A stretch of 64,000 bases of DNA from assembly GCA_963842455.1 (NCBI GenBank), contig CAWJHE010000017.1, positions 944,340 to 1,008,339 of the forward strand, read 5' to 3'. This document shows, piece by piece, positions 33,784 to 42,526 of the stretch. Position 1 is the stretch's first letter. Each line of letters begins with the position of its first letter. The position numbers were made by a program, and so were the translations under genes. The notes beneath the pieces were generated by a model, which saw nothing but the letters and a program-made list of their open reading frames with translations, did not search any database and was not told the DNA's origin. The stretch is from CAWJHE01 sp963842455. GTDB lineage: Bacteria > Chloroflexota > Anaerolineae > Anaerolineales > UBA4823.

Positions 33784-34401
33784 ATGTTTATCACTTTAGA
33801 AGGTCCCGAAGGTAGCGGTAAAACCAGCCAGCTTGCGCTTTTGGTCGATTTCTTACGCCAGGAGGGCTACATTGTTTTAGCCACGCGCGAACCAGGTGGG
33901 ACACAAATCGGAGACCAGATTCGTGCCGTCTTATCCGATATGGGCAACCAGGAGATGCGGCCGCGTACTGAGCTGCTGCTTTTTCAAGCCTCGCGCTCCC
34001 AATTGGTTGAACAGGTGATCCGCCCACATTTGCAGGAAGGCGGCATTGTGCTTTGTGATCGCTATGCTGATTCGACGCTGGCATACCAGGGATATGGACA
34101 CCAGACATTTCCCCTGGAACAGGTTCAGGCAATTATTAGCTTTGCAACCGGCGGTCTGAAACCTGATTTGACCTTGCTTTTGGATGTGGATGTAAAAGAT
34201 GGACTGCAGCGCCGCGCCCAGGGTGGCGATTGGAACCGCTTGGATGCTTACCAGCTCGAATTCCACCAGCGCGTGCGTCAAGGTTATCTGCAGATGGCGC
34301 AGGCCGAACCTCAGCGTTGGGTAGTGATTGACGCCTCACGCTCGATGGAGGCTGTGCAGACGGAAATACGAGAAGTGGTGTTGGGGGCGTTGGCGCGGTA
34401 A
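33784..34401 (+). CDS. tmk: Thymidylate kinase
   Basis: 205 aa. P-loop EGPEGSGKTSQ, then ATREPGGT (DRX-type TMP site), LCDRYADSTLAYQG and the LID-type segment RRAQGGDWNRLDAY. dTMP to dTDP phosphorylation in the cytosol. Start ATG at 33784 without a clear Shine-Dalgarno. Confidence 0.95.
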   Translation: MFITLEGPEGSGKTSQLALLVDFLRQEGYIVLATREPGGTQIGDQIRAVLSDMGNQEMRPRTELLLFQASRSQLVEQVIRPHLQEGGIVLCDRYADSTLAYQGYGHQTFPLEQVQAIISFATGGLKPDLTLLLDVDVKDGLQRRAQGGDWNRLDAYQLEFHQRVRQGYLQMAQAEPQRWVVIDASRSMEAVQTEIREVVLGALAR

Positions 34402-34408
34402 GCTGCCT

Positions 34409-34441
34409 CTCTCCCTGGGAGAGGGTTTGCCAACCAGTTGG
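34409..34441. terminator. Hairpins between convergent tmk and FmdB-family gene
   Basis: CTCTCCC T GGGAGAG (34409-34423) and GCCAAC CA GTTGGC (34429-34442, approximate) lie between the two stops. Neither has a strong U tract, so termination is only suggested. Confidence 0.35.
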
Positions 34442-34465
34442 CGAAGAAATCCGTTGACAGATTTT

Positions 34466-34852
34466 CTAAAAATCCTCCCCACCAAAATCATCACCCCCAC
34501 CCAAATCAGGGATGGCTGACTCAATATCCTCGGGGCTTTGACCAGCTTCTAGCCGGTCAACGACCTCGTCAAATTCGGGACCAACGTCTTCACCCAGCTC
34601 GCCACGCATCTTGCGCATCATCTTCCCCAGGGCACGCGGGTCATCTTCCATGCCATCCAACGCGTTGGGATCGGCAAGGTCGTCCAAGCGACTTTCTTCG
34701 GATTTTGCAATGCGAATGCGTCCAATACGGCGCTGGATGTTCTGGCTGGCGCAATGTGGGCAGGCTATTTGCTTTGAGCCATATTCGGCGTAGGTCATAA
34801 AGATTTCAAAGCGCTTATGACAGTCCAGGCATCGATAACTATAATTGGGCAT
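34466..34852 (-). CDS. FmdB-family zinc-ribbon protein
   Basis: 128 aa. The N-terminus MPNYSYRCLDCHKRFEIFMTYAEYG with CPHC about 20 residues later is the FmdB/CxxC_CxxC zinc ribbon. The rest is an acidic, low-complexity tail rich in Asp, Glu and Gly. GGAGG lies six bases before the ATG. FmdB proteins were named from a formamidase operon, but most members have no known function. Confidence 0.85.
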   Translation of the reverse strand: MPNYSYRCLDCHKRFEIFMTYAEYGSKQIACPHCASQNIQRRIGRIRIAKSEESRLDDLADPNALDGMEDDPRALGKMMRKMRGELGEDVGPEFDEVVDRLEAGQSPEDIESAIPDLGGGDDFGGEDF

Positions 34853-34998
34853 TCATTACCTCCGATAAGTGGTTTTTTTCAGGACAGCTTTGAACAAGCT
34901 AAACAGCTTGTTCTACTTCTTACGAGCTGGGAAAATTGATCCTATCCAGATCAGTTTTGAAATTATAATCAAGACAACCCGATATGTGTGAGGCGATT

Positions 34999-35622
34999 GT
35001 GACAGAAGATATTGATTTTAACCCTTTGAACCCCGTACCCCTTCTGGTGGTTATTTCTGGTCCGTCTGGTGTAGGTAAAGATTCTGTGATCCAGAGAATG
35101 AAGGAACGCCAATTTCCGTTCCATTTTGTGGTGACGGCCACGACTCGTCCGCCCCGTAAAGGTGAAGTAGATGGGGTCGATTATTTTTTTCTTTCGCCTG
35201 ATAAATTTGCGGAAATGATTAACCAGGATGAGCTCTTAGAGTATGCCATTGTCTATAATGACTATAAAGGCATTCCCAAAGAGCAAGTGCGCCAGGCTTT
35301 AGCCACCGGTAAGGATGTGGTCATGCGTATTGATGTTCAGGGAGCGGCAAAAATTCGTGGTCTCAGCCCGGATGCTGTGCTGATCTTCTTGACCACTCAG
35401 GACGAAGAAGAGATGGTTAATCGTTTGCGAGTTCGCAAAAGCGAAACGCCGGAGGGATTGAACCTGCGGATTGCCATGGCCAGGCAAGAACTTAAGCGCA
35501 TCGATGAATACGATTACGTGGTGGTCAACCGTGATGGAGAATTAGATGAGACCGTCGATACCATCGCAGCCATCATTCATGCTGAGCATCACCGTAGCAA
35601 ACATAGAAAGGTGACTCTCTGA
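34999..35622 (+). CDS. gmk: Guanylate kinase
   Basis: I choose GTG at 34999 (GAGG six bases upstream); an in-frame ATG at 34984 has no Shine-Dalgarno. A TATAAT at 34964-34969 is a likely -10 box. 207 aa. P-loop SGPSGVGKDSV, GMP site TTRPPRKGEVDGVDYFF, and LLEYAIVYNDYKGIPKEQV. It converts GMP to GDP. The stop overlaps the rhomboid start by one base (TGATG). Confidence 0.95.
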   Translation: MTEDIDFNPLNPVPLLVVISGPSGVGKDSVIQRMKERQFPFHFVVTATTRPPRKGEVDGVDYFFLSPDKFAEMINQDELLEYAIVYNDYKGIPKEQVRQALATGKDVVMRIDVQGAAKIRGLSPDAVLIFLTTQDEEEMVNRLRVRKSETPEGLNLRIAMARQELKRIDEYDYVVVNRDGELDETVDTIAAIIHAEHHRSKHRKVTL

Positions 35623-36455
35623 TGTATCCAGACCAACCCGACACTCCCAAAAACTCAAATGAAAATCCTGACCCTTCTCAGCCACAACCTGGTGCGCCAA
35701 AGTGGGTAGAAGTTCGCGTGAATGACCGCCGGCCTATCGTCGTTTATACTTTGATCGGCTTGACCGTATTGGTGTATCTACTTCAATTAATCAGCCCATA
35801 TTTTGTCGATGCACGCAGCCTGATGATGAGTATGGGGGTGATTATTTCTGGTTCTGACCCGGTTTCCATCCTGGGCATGAAAATCAATGAATTAATTATA
35901 CAAGGCCAGTTCTGGCGGTTGATTACGCCGGTGCTTTTGCATGGCTCGTTTCTACACCTGGGTTTTAATATGTATGCTTTGAATGCCCTGGGTCCTGAGT
36001 TGGAACGGCATTATGGTCACTGGCGGTTTTTGGCTCTCTACCTTTTGGCTGGCTTTGTCGGGAATGTAGCCTCGTTTATGTTCTCTCCAAACCCTTCTTT
36101 GGGTTCATCAACGGCTATTTTTGGTTTGTTGGGGGCCGAAGGGGTCTTCTTGTATCAAAACCGTGATCTTTTTGGCAGTAACGCTCGCCGCGCCCTGACA
36201 AATATCGCTATGATTGCGGGTTTTAACCTGATTATTGGACTTAACCCAGGAATTGACAACTGGGGTCATATCGGCGGTCTGATTGGCGGTTTGAGTTTTG
36301 CCTGGGTGGCTGGTCCGCTGCTCAAAGTGCAGGGCATCTTCCCACACCTGGAGGTACAGGACCGCCGTGAAACAGGTGAAGTAATCCGTGCTGGCATTAC
36401 CCTGGGATTTCTATGGCTGGTATTTGCAGCAGTGGCGATCTATATTCGTATGTAG
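35622..36455 (+). CDS. Rhomboid-family intramembrane serine protease
   Basis: 277 aa. A Pro/Asn-rich cytosolic N-terminus (residues 1-38) precedes six or seven membrane segments. The catalytic Ser lies in GSSTAIFGLLGAE (GxSxxxxG) and the catalytic His in NWGHIGGLIGG. The first-segment-loop motif FLHLGFNMYALNALGPELE with His and Asn is also typical. It cleaves membrane helices; the substrate is unknown. Translation is coupled to gmk. Confidence 0.92.
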   Translation: MYPDQPDTPKNSNENPDPSQPQPGAPKWVEVRVNDRRPIVVYTLIGLTVLVYLLQLISPYFVDARSLMMSMGVIISGSDPVSILGMKINELIIQGQFWRLITPVLLHGSFLHLGFNMYALNALGPELERHYGHWRFLALYLLAGFVGNVASFMFSPNPSLGSSTAIFGLLGAEGVFLYQNRDLFGSNARRALTNIAMIAGFNLIIGLNPGIDNWGHIGGLIGGLSFAWVAGPLLKVQGIFPHLEVQDRRETGEVIRAGITLGFLWLVFAAVAIYIRM

Positions 36456-36463
36456 GATGCATT

Positions 36464-37439
36464 TTGAATTTCAATCCAGTACCTGCCTTGCTTGCCTGGC
36501 AGGATGAAGCCCTTCACTATTTTGTCCGCAGGGATCTGGTGGGAGAACAGGTTCCTGGAATTGAGATGCTATGGGTTTTACCACAGGCATCCAGCCTGGT
36601 TAAGAAACAATTGGCGGATGGATCCTGGAAGTATGCTGGAAAAACCATAGATCTGGATACCAATCAAAATTATTTCCTCTTAGAGACTTATCGCAATCTT
36701 CGTGTTCTGGTTGAGATGTACGGCATGAACCGGAAACATTCTGCTGTGGCACAGGCAGCAGAATATGTTTTTAGTTGCCAAACTGAAGAAGGAGATATTC
36801 GCGGGATTATCGGCAACCAGTACATGCCATATTATCATGGGGCGATCCTGGAATTGTTAATCAAGGCTGATTATTCAGATGATGAGCGGGTGTATGCTGG
36901 TTTGGATTGGCTCCTGCGCATGCGGCAAGAGGATGGCGGCTGGATAGTTCCAACGCAGGCAGTTCCCTCTAAGGAGCGCATCCCGGCATTTTGGTCAGGC
37001 GAGCCGGTTTTGCCGTTGCGGTCGCTGCCCCATGCTCACCTGGCGACTGGCATGGCCTTGCGCGCCTTGGCGTCTCATCCTGGTTACCGCCGTCGTCCTG
37101 AAGTCATGGCAGCCGGAAACTGTCTGAAAAGTCGTCTATTGCGGGCAGATGCCTTTGGAGATCGAAAAGCGCCAGGCTATTGGCTGAAATTCCAGTTTCC
37201 CTATTTGGTGGACCAGCCTGTTAACCGCCCTGGATACATTATCAAAATTGGGTTTTAGCGCTCAGGATAATGAGATTAGGCGTGGATTGGATTGGTTCGT
37301 TACCCACCAGGAGCAGGATGGCCTGTGGCCTACCGGATATGGCGCAGGCAAACAGGCTGAAATGAATCGTCGTTGGGTCGGATTAGCGATTTGCCGGGTG
37401 TTAAAAGAGCTCAAAGGATATTCATTTACGCTGAGTTGA
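36464..37439 (+). CDS. Prenyltransferase/squalene-oxidase-repeat-like protein, frameshifted
   Basis: TTG at 36464 with AGGA six bases upstream is the best start. Text such as LADGSWKY, QTEEGDIRG, LLRMRQEDGGWIVP and VTHQEQDGLWPTGYG recalls alpha/alpha-toroid QxxDGxW repeats of terpene cyclases and prenyltransferases. The frame breaks in TTT at 37204-37206; dropping one T joins it to a frame ending at 37439, giving about 325 aa. No catalytic DxDD motif is seen, so it is probably not a cyclase. Function unknown. Confidence 0.6.
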
Positions 37440-37457
37440 CTCAGGCAAGGTTTTCAT

Positions 37458-37832
37458 ATGAGTGAATTCTCCAATTTTCTTTCTCCTGCTCTCATTTTTA
37501 TGCTGACCGTGGCATTTGGTTTTTGGTTGCGAAAAAAAGGCAAGCCTTATAACGGCTTGCTGTTTAATGTACATAAATTGCTCGCCTTGGGAAATGTTAT
37601 TTTTACAGGAATGATGGTTTTTCGTTTGATAGAAAATATGCATGTACCGGTTGGGATGGTTGTTCTTTTGGTTTTGGTCGTCTTGTCGGTCATATCTCTC
37701 TTTGCATCAGGGGCGTTAATGAGTATCGGGAAGCAGGATCACTCACTTGTAAGAATAAGCCACAGGATTTCGGTTGCTGTACTGGTTTTGGCAATGGTGC
37801 TGTTCGTTAGCAAGTTCGATGAGATGCTGTGA
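37458..37832 (+). CDS. Small four-helix membrane protein
   Basis: 124 aa with four hydrophobic segments (about residues 9-24, 39-58, 64-87, 101-118). A histidine in the second segment (NVHKLLALGN) and another before the last (RISHRIS) could be haem ligands, as in cytochrome b561-like proteins, but this is speculative. AAGG precedes the ATG. Confidence 0.6.
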   Translation: MSEFSNFLSPALIFMLTVAFGFWLRKKGKPYNGLLFNVHKLLALGNVIFTGMMVFRLIENMHVPVGMVVLLVLVVLSVISLFASGALMSIGKQDHSLVRISHRISVAVLVLAMVLFVSKFDEML

Positions 37833-37945
37833 AAGATTGCTGTACAACAAATATATTTCAGGGATTATTACGGATTGAAGGTCTTTGACAACCCTTTTTG
37901 CCTGCAACCTGCAGATGAAAAAACCTTGTTCTGGGAGATGGTTCG

Positions 37946-38416
37946 ATGAAGGTTCTCGTTATATATGATTCTGTTTTCGGTAATACTGAAAAGATCGCGC
38001 AAGCGATCGGTGGGGCGCTTGCCAGAGATAACGATGTTCAAATATTGCCTGTGGGTGAGGTAAAGGCTGCGTATGAGCAAGGGTTGGAATTGTTAGTGGT
38101 TGGTTCGCCAACGCGCAGTTTCCGTCCTACAGAGGCAGTAACAAAATTTCTAAATGGTATGCCGAAAAACATCCTGAAAGACATCCGGATTGCGGCATTT
38201 GATACGCGTATTGCTCTGGAGACGATTGATTTATCAGCATTACGCTTTATCGTGGATAAAGGAGGCTATGCAGCCAAAACCATTGCGAAAGAGCTGGAGA
38301 AGAAAGGTGGATATCTGCTTGTTCCTCCGGAAGGATTCTTGGTGACCGGCGAGCAAGGACCGCTAAAAGAAGGCGAGCTGGAACGAGCGGCAAAATGGGG
38401 GGAGAAGTTGTCCTGA
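37946..38416 (+). CDS. Flavodoxin-domain protein
   Basis: 156 aa. The FMN phosphate loop is seen at the start (VIYDSVFGNTEKIAQAIGGAL, i.e. SxFGNT). The second loop VVGSPTRSFRPTEAV and a third FDTRI complete the fold. It is probably an electron carrier or an FMN-binding redox sensor. GGGAG precedes the ATG. It overlaps the following small frame by 22 bp. Confidence 0.85.
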   Translation: MKVLVIYDSVFGNTEKIAQAIGGALARDNDVQILPVGEVKAAYEQGLELLVVGSPTRSFRPTEAVTKFLNGMPKNILKDIRIAAFDTRIALETIDLSALRFIVDKGGYAAKTIAKELEKKGGYLLVPPEGFLVTGEQGPLKEGELERAAKWGEKLS

Positions 38417-38562
38417 AGGTATTGTTCGGGGCTAAACAGAACAATTCAGAATTTGCCGTGGCTGTCGCTGATTTGATTACGACGCCGCTATGGGTATTGG
38501 GTATGATTTTTTTCATCCCATATGGTTTGTTTGTGCGTGGTGTGATCATCACTACGAAGTGA
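38395..38562 (+). CDS. Possible small single-pass membrane protein, 55 aa
   Basis: The frame from ATG 38395 to 38562 gives a basic N-terminus followed by one hydrophobic segment (TPLWVLGMIFFIPYGLFVRG). It overlaps the flavodoxin 3' end. No clear Shine-Dalgarno for the ATG. Coding is suggested only by the plausible membrane segment. Confidence 0.35.
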   Translation: MGGEVVLKVLFGAKQNNSEFAVAVADLITTPLWVLGMIFFIPYGLFVRGVIITTK

Positions 38563-38567
38563 GAGTG

Positions 38568-38619
38568 ATTTTAAAATAGGTCTTTAGAATATCGGCATAA
38601 ACAGGGGCTATTTTAAAAT
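38568..38619. repeat. 12-bp inverted repeat with 28-bp spacer
   Basis: ATTTTAAAATAG (38568-38579) and CTATTTTAAAAT (38608-38619) are exact inverted copies. Each arm is itself partly palindromic. Purpose unknown. Confidence 0.5.
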
Positions 38620-38660
38620 TTGTATTCACCTCAACCAATTGCATTCAATGGGGAAAAACA

Positions 38661-38686
38661 AAACCAGCGGATTTTCCCGCTGGTTT
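38661..38686. terminator. Bidirectional terminator
   Basis: AAACCAGCGG ATTTTC CCGCTGGTTT, 10-bp stem; minus-strand tail TTTTGTTTTT ends the gene at 38738-39118, and the plus-strand tail is TTTCTT. Confidence 0.75.
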
Positions 38687-38737
38687 CTTAATCTTGTGGT
38701 AAGTTGAATGAACTCGGTTTATGGCTGGCTTTTTCCT

Positions 38738-39118
38738 CTAGAGATCCAAAAACCCCGAGTCGTCATCTGCTTCATCACCGAAGTCGTCATCGTAACCTAC
38801 TTCGATTTCTGCTTCCTCAACCTCCAGGCTTACCCATAAGAGAAGTACCTGGCCTTCGTCAACATCCATGGTGCGAGCAGCCAGGATGGGTGATTTTTGC
38901 TCCAATCCATCCGAAGCACGATATTCCAGGTAGATCGGATTCTGATTGCGCCAGGCGCGGTAGCAGCGCTCCACCAGGGCAGGCCCGTTAAAGGTGCGCA
39001 AGCGAGTCAGCGCAACATCAAACAGGTATGGGCTTTCATTAATGCCTAATGCCCAACCATCATTTACCGTTTCAAAAGTGGGGGGTGGCCCCTCAATAAT
39101 TGTAATTTTCTCGTCCAT
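38738..39118 (-). CDS. Hypothetical protein with acidic C-terminus, 126 aa
   Basis: ATG at 39118 (MDEKITIIEGPPPTFE) with GGAG/AAAGG just upstream; a much longer open frame to 39544 runs over the opposite gene and is rejected. The sequence is a compact alpha/beta-looking domain (LVERCYRAWRNQNPIYLEYR) with an Asp/Glu-rich tail. I do not recognise the family. It is divergent from the EthD-like gene. Confidence 0.55.
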   Translation of the reverse strand: MDEKITIIEGPPPTFETVNDGWALGINESPYLFDVALTRLRTFNGPALVERCYRAWRNQNPIYLEYRASDGLEQKSPILAARTMDVDEGQVLLLWVSLEVEEAEIEVGYDDDFGDEADDDSGFLDL

Positions 39119-39218
39119 TACCTTTACTCCGTCTGGCGAATCATACCACACGATTTGAAAAGTGGAGAATGACAGATTTGCCAACCCCGCGGTTATAATC
39201 GCTATGGGAGATGACGCC

Positions 39219-39569
39219 ATGCACAAACTGGTAATTTTGATCCATTCTTCGCCAAGCTGGCAAGAAAAAGAAGATGATTGGCCCGAGTTTTTACATCTGG
39301 CAGAAGCCATGCCGGCATTACGCCGGGAAGCGACCAGCCGGGTTGAGCGTTTCTTATATGGCGAGCCAGCAATTGTCCATATGCATGAATTGTTCTTTGA
39401 TACGCTTGAGCAGGCAGAAAGCGCTATGGCATCCATCCAGGGACGGCAGGCTGGAGCCTTGTTGCAGCGCATGTCTGGTGGGCAGATGACATTGTTTATC
39501 GCTGACCATAAGGAGGATGATATCGCTAACCTGCTAAAATACAAGAAAACTGATGCGCCTCAGAAATAG
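39219..39569 (+). CDS. EthD-like dimeric alpha/beta-barrel protein
   Basis: 116 aa from ATG 39219, GGGAG eight bases upstream. The pattern HKLVILIHSSPSWQEKEDDWPEFLHLAEAMPALRREA and HELFFDTLEQAESAMAS fits the EthD/stress-responsive barrel fold, which dimerises. A catalytic role is not evident. It overlaps the M23 gene by 17 bp. Confidence 0.6.
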   Translation: MHKLVILIHSSPSWQEKEDDWPEFLHLAEAMPALRREATSRVERFLYGEPAIVHMHELFFDTLEQAESAMASIQGRQAGALLQRMSGGQMTLFIADHKEDDIANLLKYKKTDAPQK

Positions 39570-40284
39570 CAGCAGGCAGACCCGTTCGCCCGTAATCTTC
39601 GGCATACTGGCGCTGCTTGTTTGCCTTGCCGCTGCTGGTTATTACGTGTATCGTTCTTATGGGGTGAACGTAGGTCGTTCTGGCAGAGTGATGAGCTGGC
39701 TGCGTAACCCATCTGCATATCCCGATTGGGCAGTTAAGGCCGGGCAGCGTTGTGGGACTGCTCCTTTCATCATACCGACCGATGGATTTATTGGTTTTCT
39801 ATGGGATGATTCATTTCGCATCGGTCACCGCCACCAGGGCATCGATATTTTTGGCGGCAGGGAGGTAAACCAGACGCCGGTCGTAGCGGCATATGCGGGT
39901 TTTCTGACACGCTTACCTGAATGGAAGTCTACGGTCATTATTCGCATTCCGGACGATCCATTGCAGCCAGGTCGCCAGATTTGGACATATTACACGCATT
40001 TGGCCGGCCCACAAGGCGACTCATATATCTCAGAACATTTCCCGCCGGGTACGTATGATCAATTTGTCGACGCGGGAGAACTTCTTGGATACCAGGGTAA
40101 TTATTCGGGCACGCCGGGAAATCCGACTGGCGTGCATTTGCACTTTTCGATCGTCCTGGATGATGGCAAAGGACAATTCCTCAATGAATTAGAGATCGAA
40201 AACACCCTGGATCCTTCGCCTTACCTGGGTTTGCAGTTGAAAGCCGGGGAAGAGATCACAGTGGCGCCAGTATGTGCGGATTGA
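39553..40284 (+). CDS. M23-family (LytM-like) peptidase, membrane-anchored
   Basis: 243 aa. An N-terminal membrane anchor (residues 14-32) is followed by a LytM domain. Zinc ligands are visible as HRHQGIDIF (HxxxD) and GVHLHFS (HxH). Family members cut peptidoglycan peptides outside the membrane or act as non-catalytic activators. All three zinc ligands are present, so this one may be active. It is translated in overlap with the EthD-like gene. Confidence 0.8.
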   Translation: MRLRNSSRQTRSPVIFGILALLVCLAAAGYYVYRSYGVNVGRSGRVMSWLRNPSAYPDWAVKAGQRCGTAPFIIPTDGFIGFLWDDSFRIGHRHQGIDIFGGREVNQTPVVAAYAGFLTRLPEWKSTVIIRIPDDPLQPGRQIWTYYTHLAGPQGDSYISEHFPPGTYDQFVDAGELLGYQGNYSGTPGNPTGVHLHFSIVLDDGKGQFLNELEIENTLDPSPYLGLQLKAGEEITVAPVCAD

Positions 40285-40311
40285 ATGCTCAAGTAAAGAG
40301 GCTCAGGTAAG

Positions 40312-40969
40312 ATGGAAAGATATTTCGAGGGAAAAGTAGTGCTGGTCACAGGAGCGGGAAAAGGCTTGGGCAGGGAGATCTCACTGGCTTTTGCCAGGGA
40401 AGGAGCGCTGGTTGCTGCTAATGATCTGACGCCCATAAACCTGGATACCACGGTTGAATTGATCCGTTCGCAAGGCGGTCAGGTGCGGGACTATGTTTTT
40501 GATATCGCCAAGAAAATGCCTGCCCAGGCTTTAGTCCAACAGGTGTTAGATGATTGGCAAAGGGTGGATGTCTTAATCAACCATGCCAGCGTTGCTCCCC
40601 AGGGAAGGTTTATTGGAATTAGGCGAGTGGGAGTGGCAGCGCAGCCTGGATGTCAATTTAAGTGGTCCTTTCTATTTGATGCAAGCGCTTGGACGGGTGA
40701 TGCGCCAGCAAGGTGGCGGTGTGATCGTGAACCTGGGTATTCCCGAGGGTAATCTGCAGAGCACAAGCAGCTCTCTAGCCTTATCTGCCAGTAAAACGGG
40801 CTTGATTGGTTTGACAAAAGCAGCCGCAGTTGAGCTGGCGCCTTATCAAATTCGCATCAATGCGATTTGCCCTGGCTGGGCGGCCGATCAGGATGTGACT
40901 TCCCGAATATTGGTTCTCTGCAGCCCAGAAGCATCCCAGATTACCGGGCAGGTATTTGAAATTGAGTAA
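40312..40969 (+). CDS. SDR-family protein, frameshifted and lacking catalytic Tyr
   Basis: The N-terminal NAD-binding motif VTGAGKGLG is intact. The frame breaks in the C4 run at 40597-40600; removing one C joins NHASVAP to REGLLELGEWEWQRSLDVNLSGPFYLMQ and gives about 218 aa. The usual YxxxK reads LSASK, so the catalytic Tyr is replaced by Leu, and the NNAG motif is NHAS. The enzyme is probably inactive or has a changed mechanism. Rossmann fold and C-terminal ending (QVFEIE) are otherwise SDR-like. Confidence 0.7.
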
Positions 40970-41020
40970 GCAATCCTTACGCTATTGACAGGCTTACCCC
41001 TGTAAGTCGCAGATTCCTCG

Positions 41021-41026
41021 TATAAT
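41021..41026 (+). promoter_or_regulatory. -10 box upstream of the enoyl-CoA hydratase gene
   Basis: Perfect TATAAT 65 nt before the start. The only TTGACA (40985-40990) is 30 nt away, too far for a normal -35, so only the -10 is claimed. Confidence 0.35.
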
Positions 41027-41091
41027 CCGGATAACCTTTTGTTCTCTGATTTGTCATGAAACCAGGTATTTCCCCGGGATTGGAGTTCGTA

Positions 41092-41868
41092 ATGGCAGCA
41101 GACGATTTGGTGATAAAAGAGATTTTTGATGCAGTTGGGCTGGTCAGGCTGAACCGGCCGCAGGTTTTGAACGCCCTCAGTTCCCAGTTACTAGAGGCGC
41201 TTATGCAAGCCTTGATCGAGTTTGATAAAAACCCGCAAATCCGCGCCATCGTTGTCACGGGCAATGAGCGTGCCTTTGCTGCAGGTGCGGATATCAAGGA
41301 GATGGCAAATGCATCTGCGATAGAAATGTACCTGCAAGACAATGTATCTAAGTTTGATCGTATCCGCCAGGTCAAGAAACCGGTGATTGCGGCAGTTTCT
41401 GGTTATTGCCTGGGCGGCGGCTGCGAGCTGGCGCTTTCCTGCGATATGATCATCGCTTCTGAGACAGCCTGTTTTGGACAGCCGGAAATCACGATTGGGG
41501 TGATCCCCGGTGCAGGGGGCACACAGAGGCTGCCGCGGATAATTGGCAAGGCGCTTTCTATGGAAATGATCCTGAATAATCGCATGCTTGCGGCACAAGA
41601 GGCATTAAACTACGGCCTGGTAAATCGTGTCGTCCCGGTTAGTGTTTATCTTACCGATGCCATGGAACTGGCGGCGCAAATTGGTGAGCGCCCTCCACTG
41701 GCGGTGCAACTGGCGAAAGAAGCCATCAACCAGGCGTATGAAGGCTATCTTTCAGCCGGACTGGCTGCGGAAAGACGGGCTTTCTACTTCTTGTTTTCGA
41801 CAGAAGACCAGAAAGAGGGTATGGCAGCATTTCTAGAAAAAAGAAAACCGAATTGGAAAGGTCAATAA
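41092..41868 (+). CDS. Enoyl-CoA hydratase/isomerase family protein
   Basis: 258 aa from ATG 41092, supported by TTGGAG seven bases upstream and by the usual family length. Crotonase motifs: LNRPQVLNALSSQLL, AFAAGADIKEMA (first oxyanion), KPVIAAVSGYCLGGGCELALSCD (second oxyanion), and PEITIGVIPGAGGTQRLPRI with the two catalytic-type Glu positions (E in CEL... and PEI). A hydratase of beta-oxidation or related pathway. Confidence 0.9.
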   Translation: MAADDLVIKEIFDAVGLVRLNRPQVLNALSSQLLEALMQALIEFDKNPQIRAIVVTGNERAFAAGADIKEMANASAIEMYLQDNVSKFDRIRQVKKPVIAAVSGYCLGGGCELALSCDMIIASETACFGQPEITIGVIPGAGGTQRLPRIIGKALSMEMILNNRMLAAQEALNYGLVNRVVPVSVYLTDAMELAAQIGERPPLAVQLAKEAINQAYEGYLSAGLAAERRAFYFLFSTEDQKEGMAAFLEKRKPNWKGQ

Positions 41869-41894
41869 CCTGACTGTGATGAAGGAGTTACAAG

Positions 41895-42525
41895 ATGACC
41901 ACATTTACCAGTTTCCAGATTTATGATCTGATTAATCGACCACGTCCTTTATGGTTGGTGAAGATCGATTTAAGCAATACAACACTCTACTGGGTTGACT
42001 TAAGTGGGTGCAATCTGAGTATGGCTGACTTATCCAGAACGGATTTCAGTTGGGCCAACCTGGCAGGCGCTGATTTGCGCATGGCAAATATGAACCTGGC
42101 GAATTTATTTGAAGCTCACCTACAGAAGGCTAATTTAAACGAAACTGTTTTGACCAGGGCAAATTTGACCCGCGCCGATTTAGGCAAAGCCGAAATGATC
42201 GGGGCTGTTTTAGGCGAAGCCAACCTCAGCCGCGCCAGCCTGACAAAGGCAATTCTGACCAATGCAAACTTGCACGGGGCTGTGATGAACCGTGTGGATT
42301 TGAGCAAGGCAAACATGGAAGGTGCAAACCTGAGCGGTGCAGATCTAACCCTGGCGAAATTTGTTTGAAGCCAATCTTTCGAAGGTAAATCTGCGTGGGG
42401 CGAATCTTTCCAATGCTGATCTCACCTCGGCAGATTTACGGGATGCTGATCTAACTGGCGCCATTTTAGATGGCGCTGATCTGACCGGTACAATCATGCC
42501 GGATGGAACCAAAAACCAGGTGTAA
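41895..42525 (+). CDS. Pentapeptide-repeat protein, frameshifted
   Basis: A(D/N)LxxAxL-type pentapeptide repeats run through the whole protein after a short N-terminal region, for example LSRTDFSWANLAGADLRMAN. The frame breaks in the AAA run at 42357-42359; dropping one A joins it to a frame with the same repeats (LFEANLSKVNLRGANLSNADL) ending at 42525, about 210 aa in all. The fold is a right-handed quadrilateral helix. Some members mimic DNA and bind gyrase; no specific role is visible here. Confidence 0.85.
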
Positions 42526-42526
42526 G

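Noticed and set aside
38738..39544. A 268-aa minus-strand frame.
   Set aside because: Only the last 126 residues look like protein and have an RBS; the rest is the opposite strand of the EthD-like gene.
40985..41026. TTGACA and TATAAT before the enoyl-CoA hydratase gene as one promoter.
   Set aside because: The spacer is 30 nt, far from the usual 16-18, so only the -10 box is kept.
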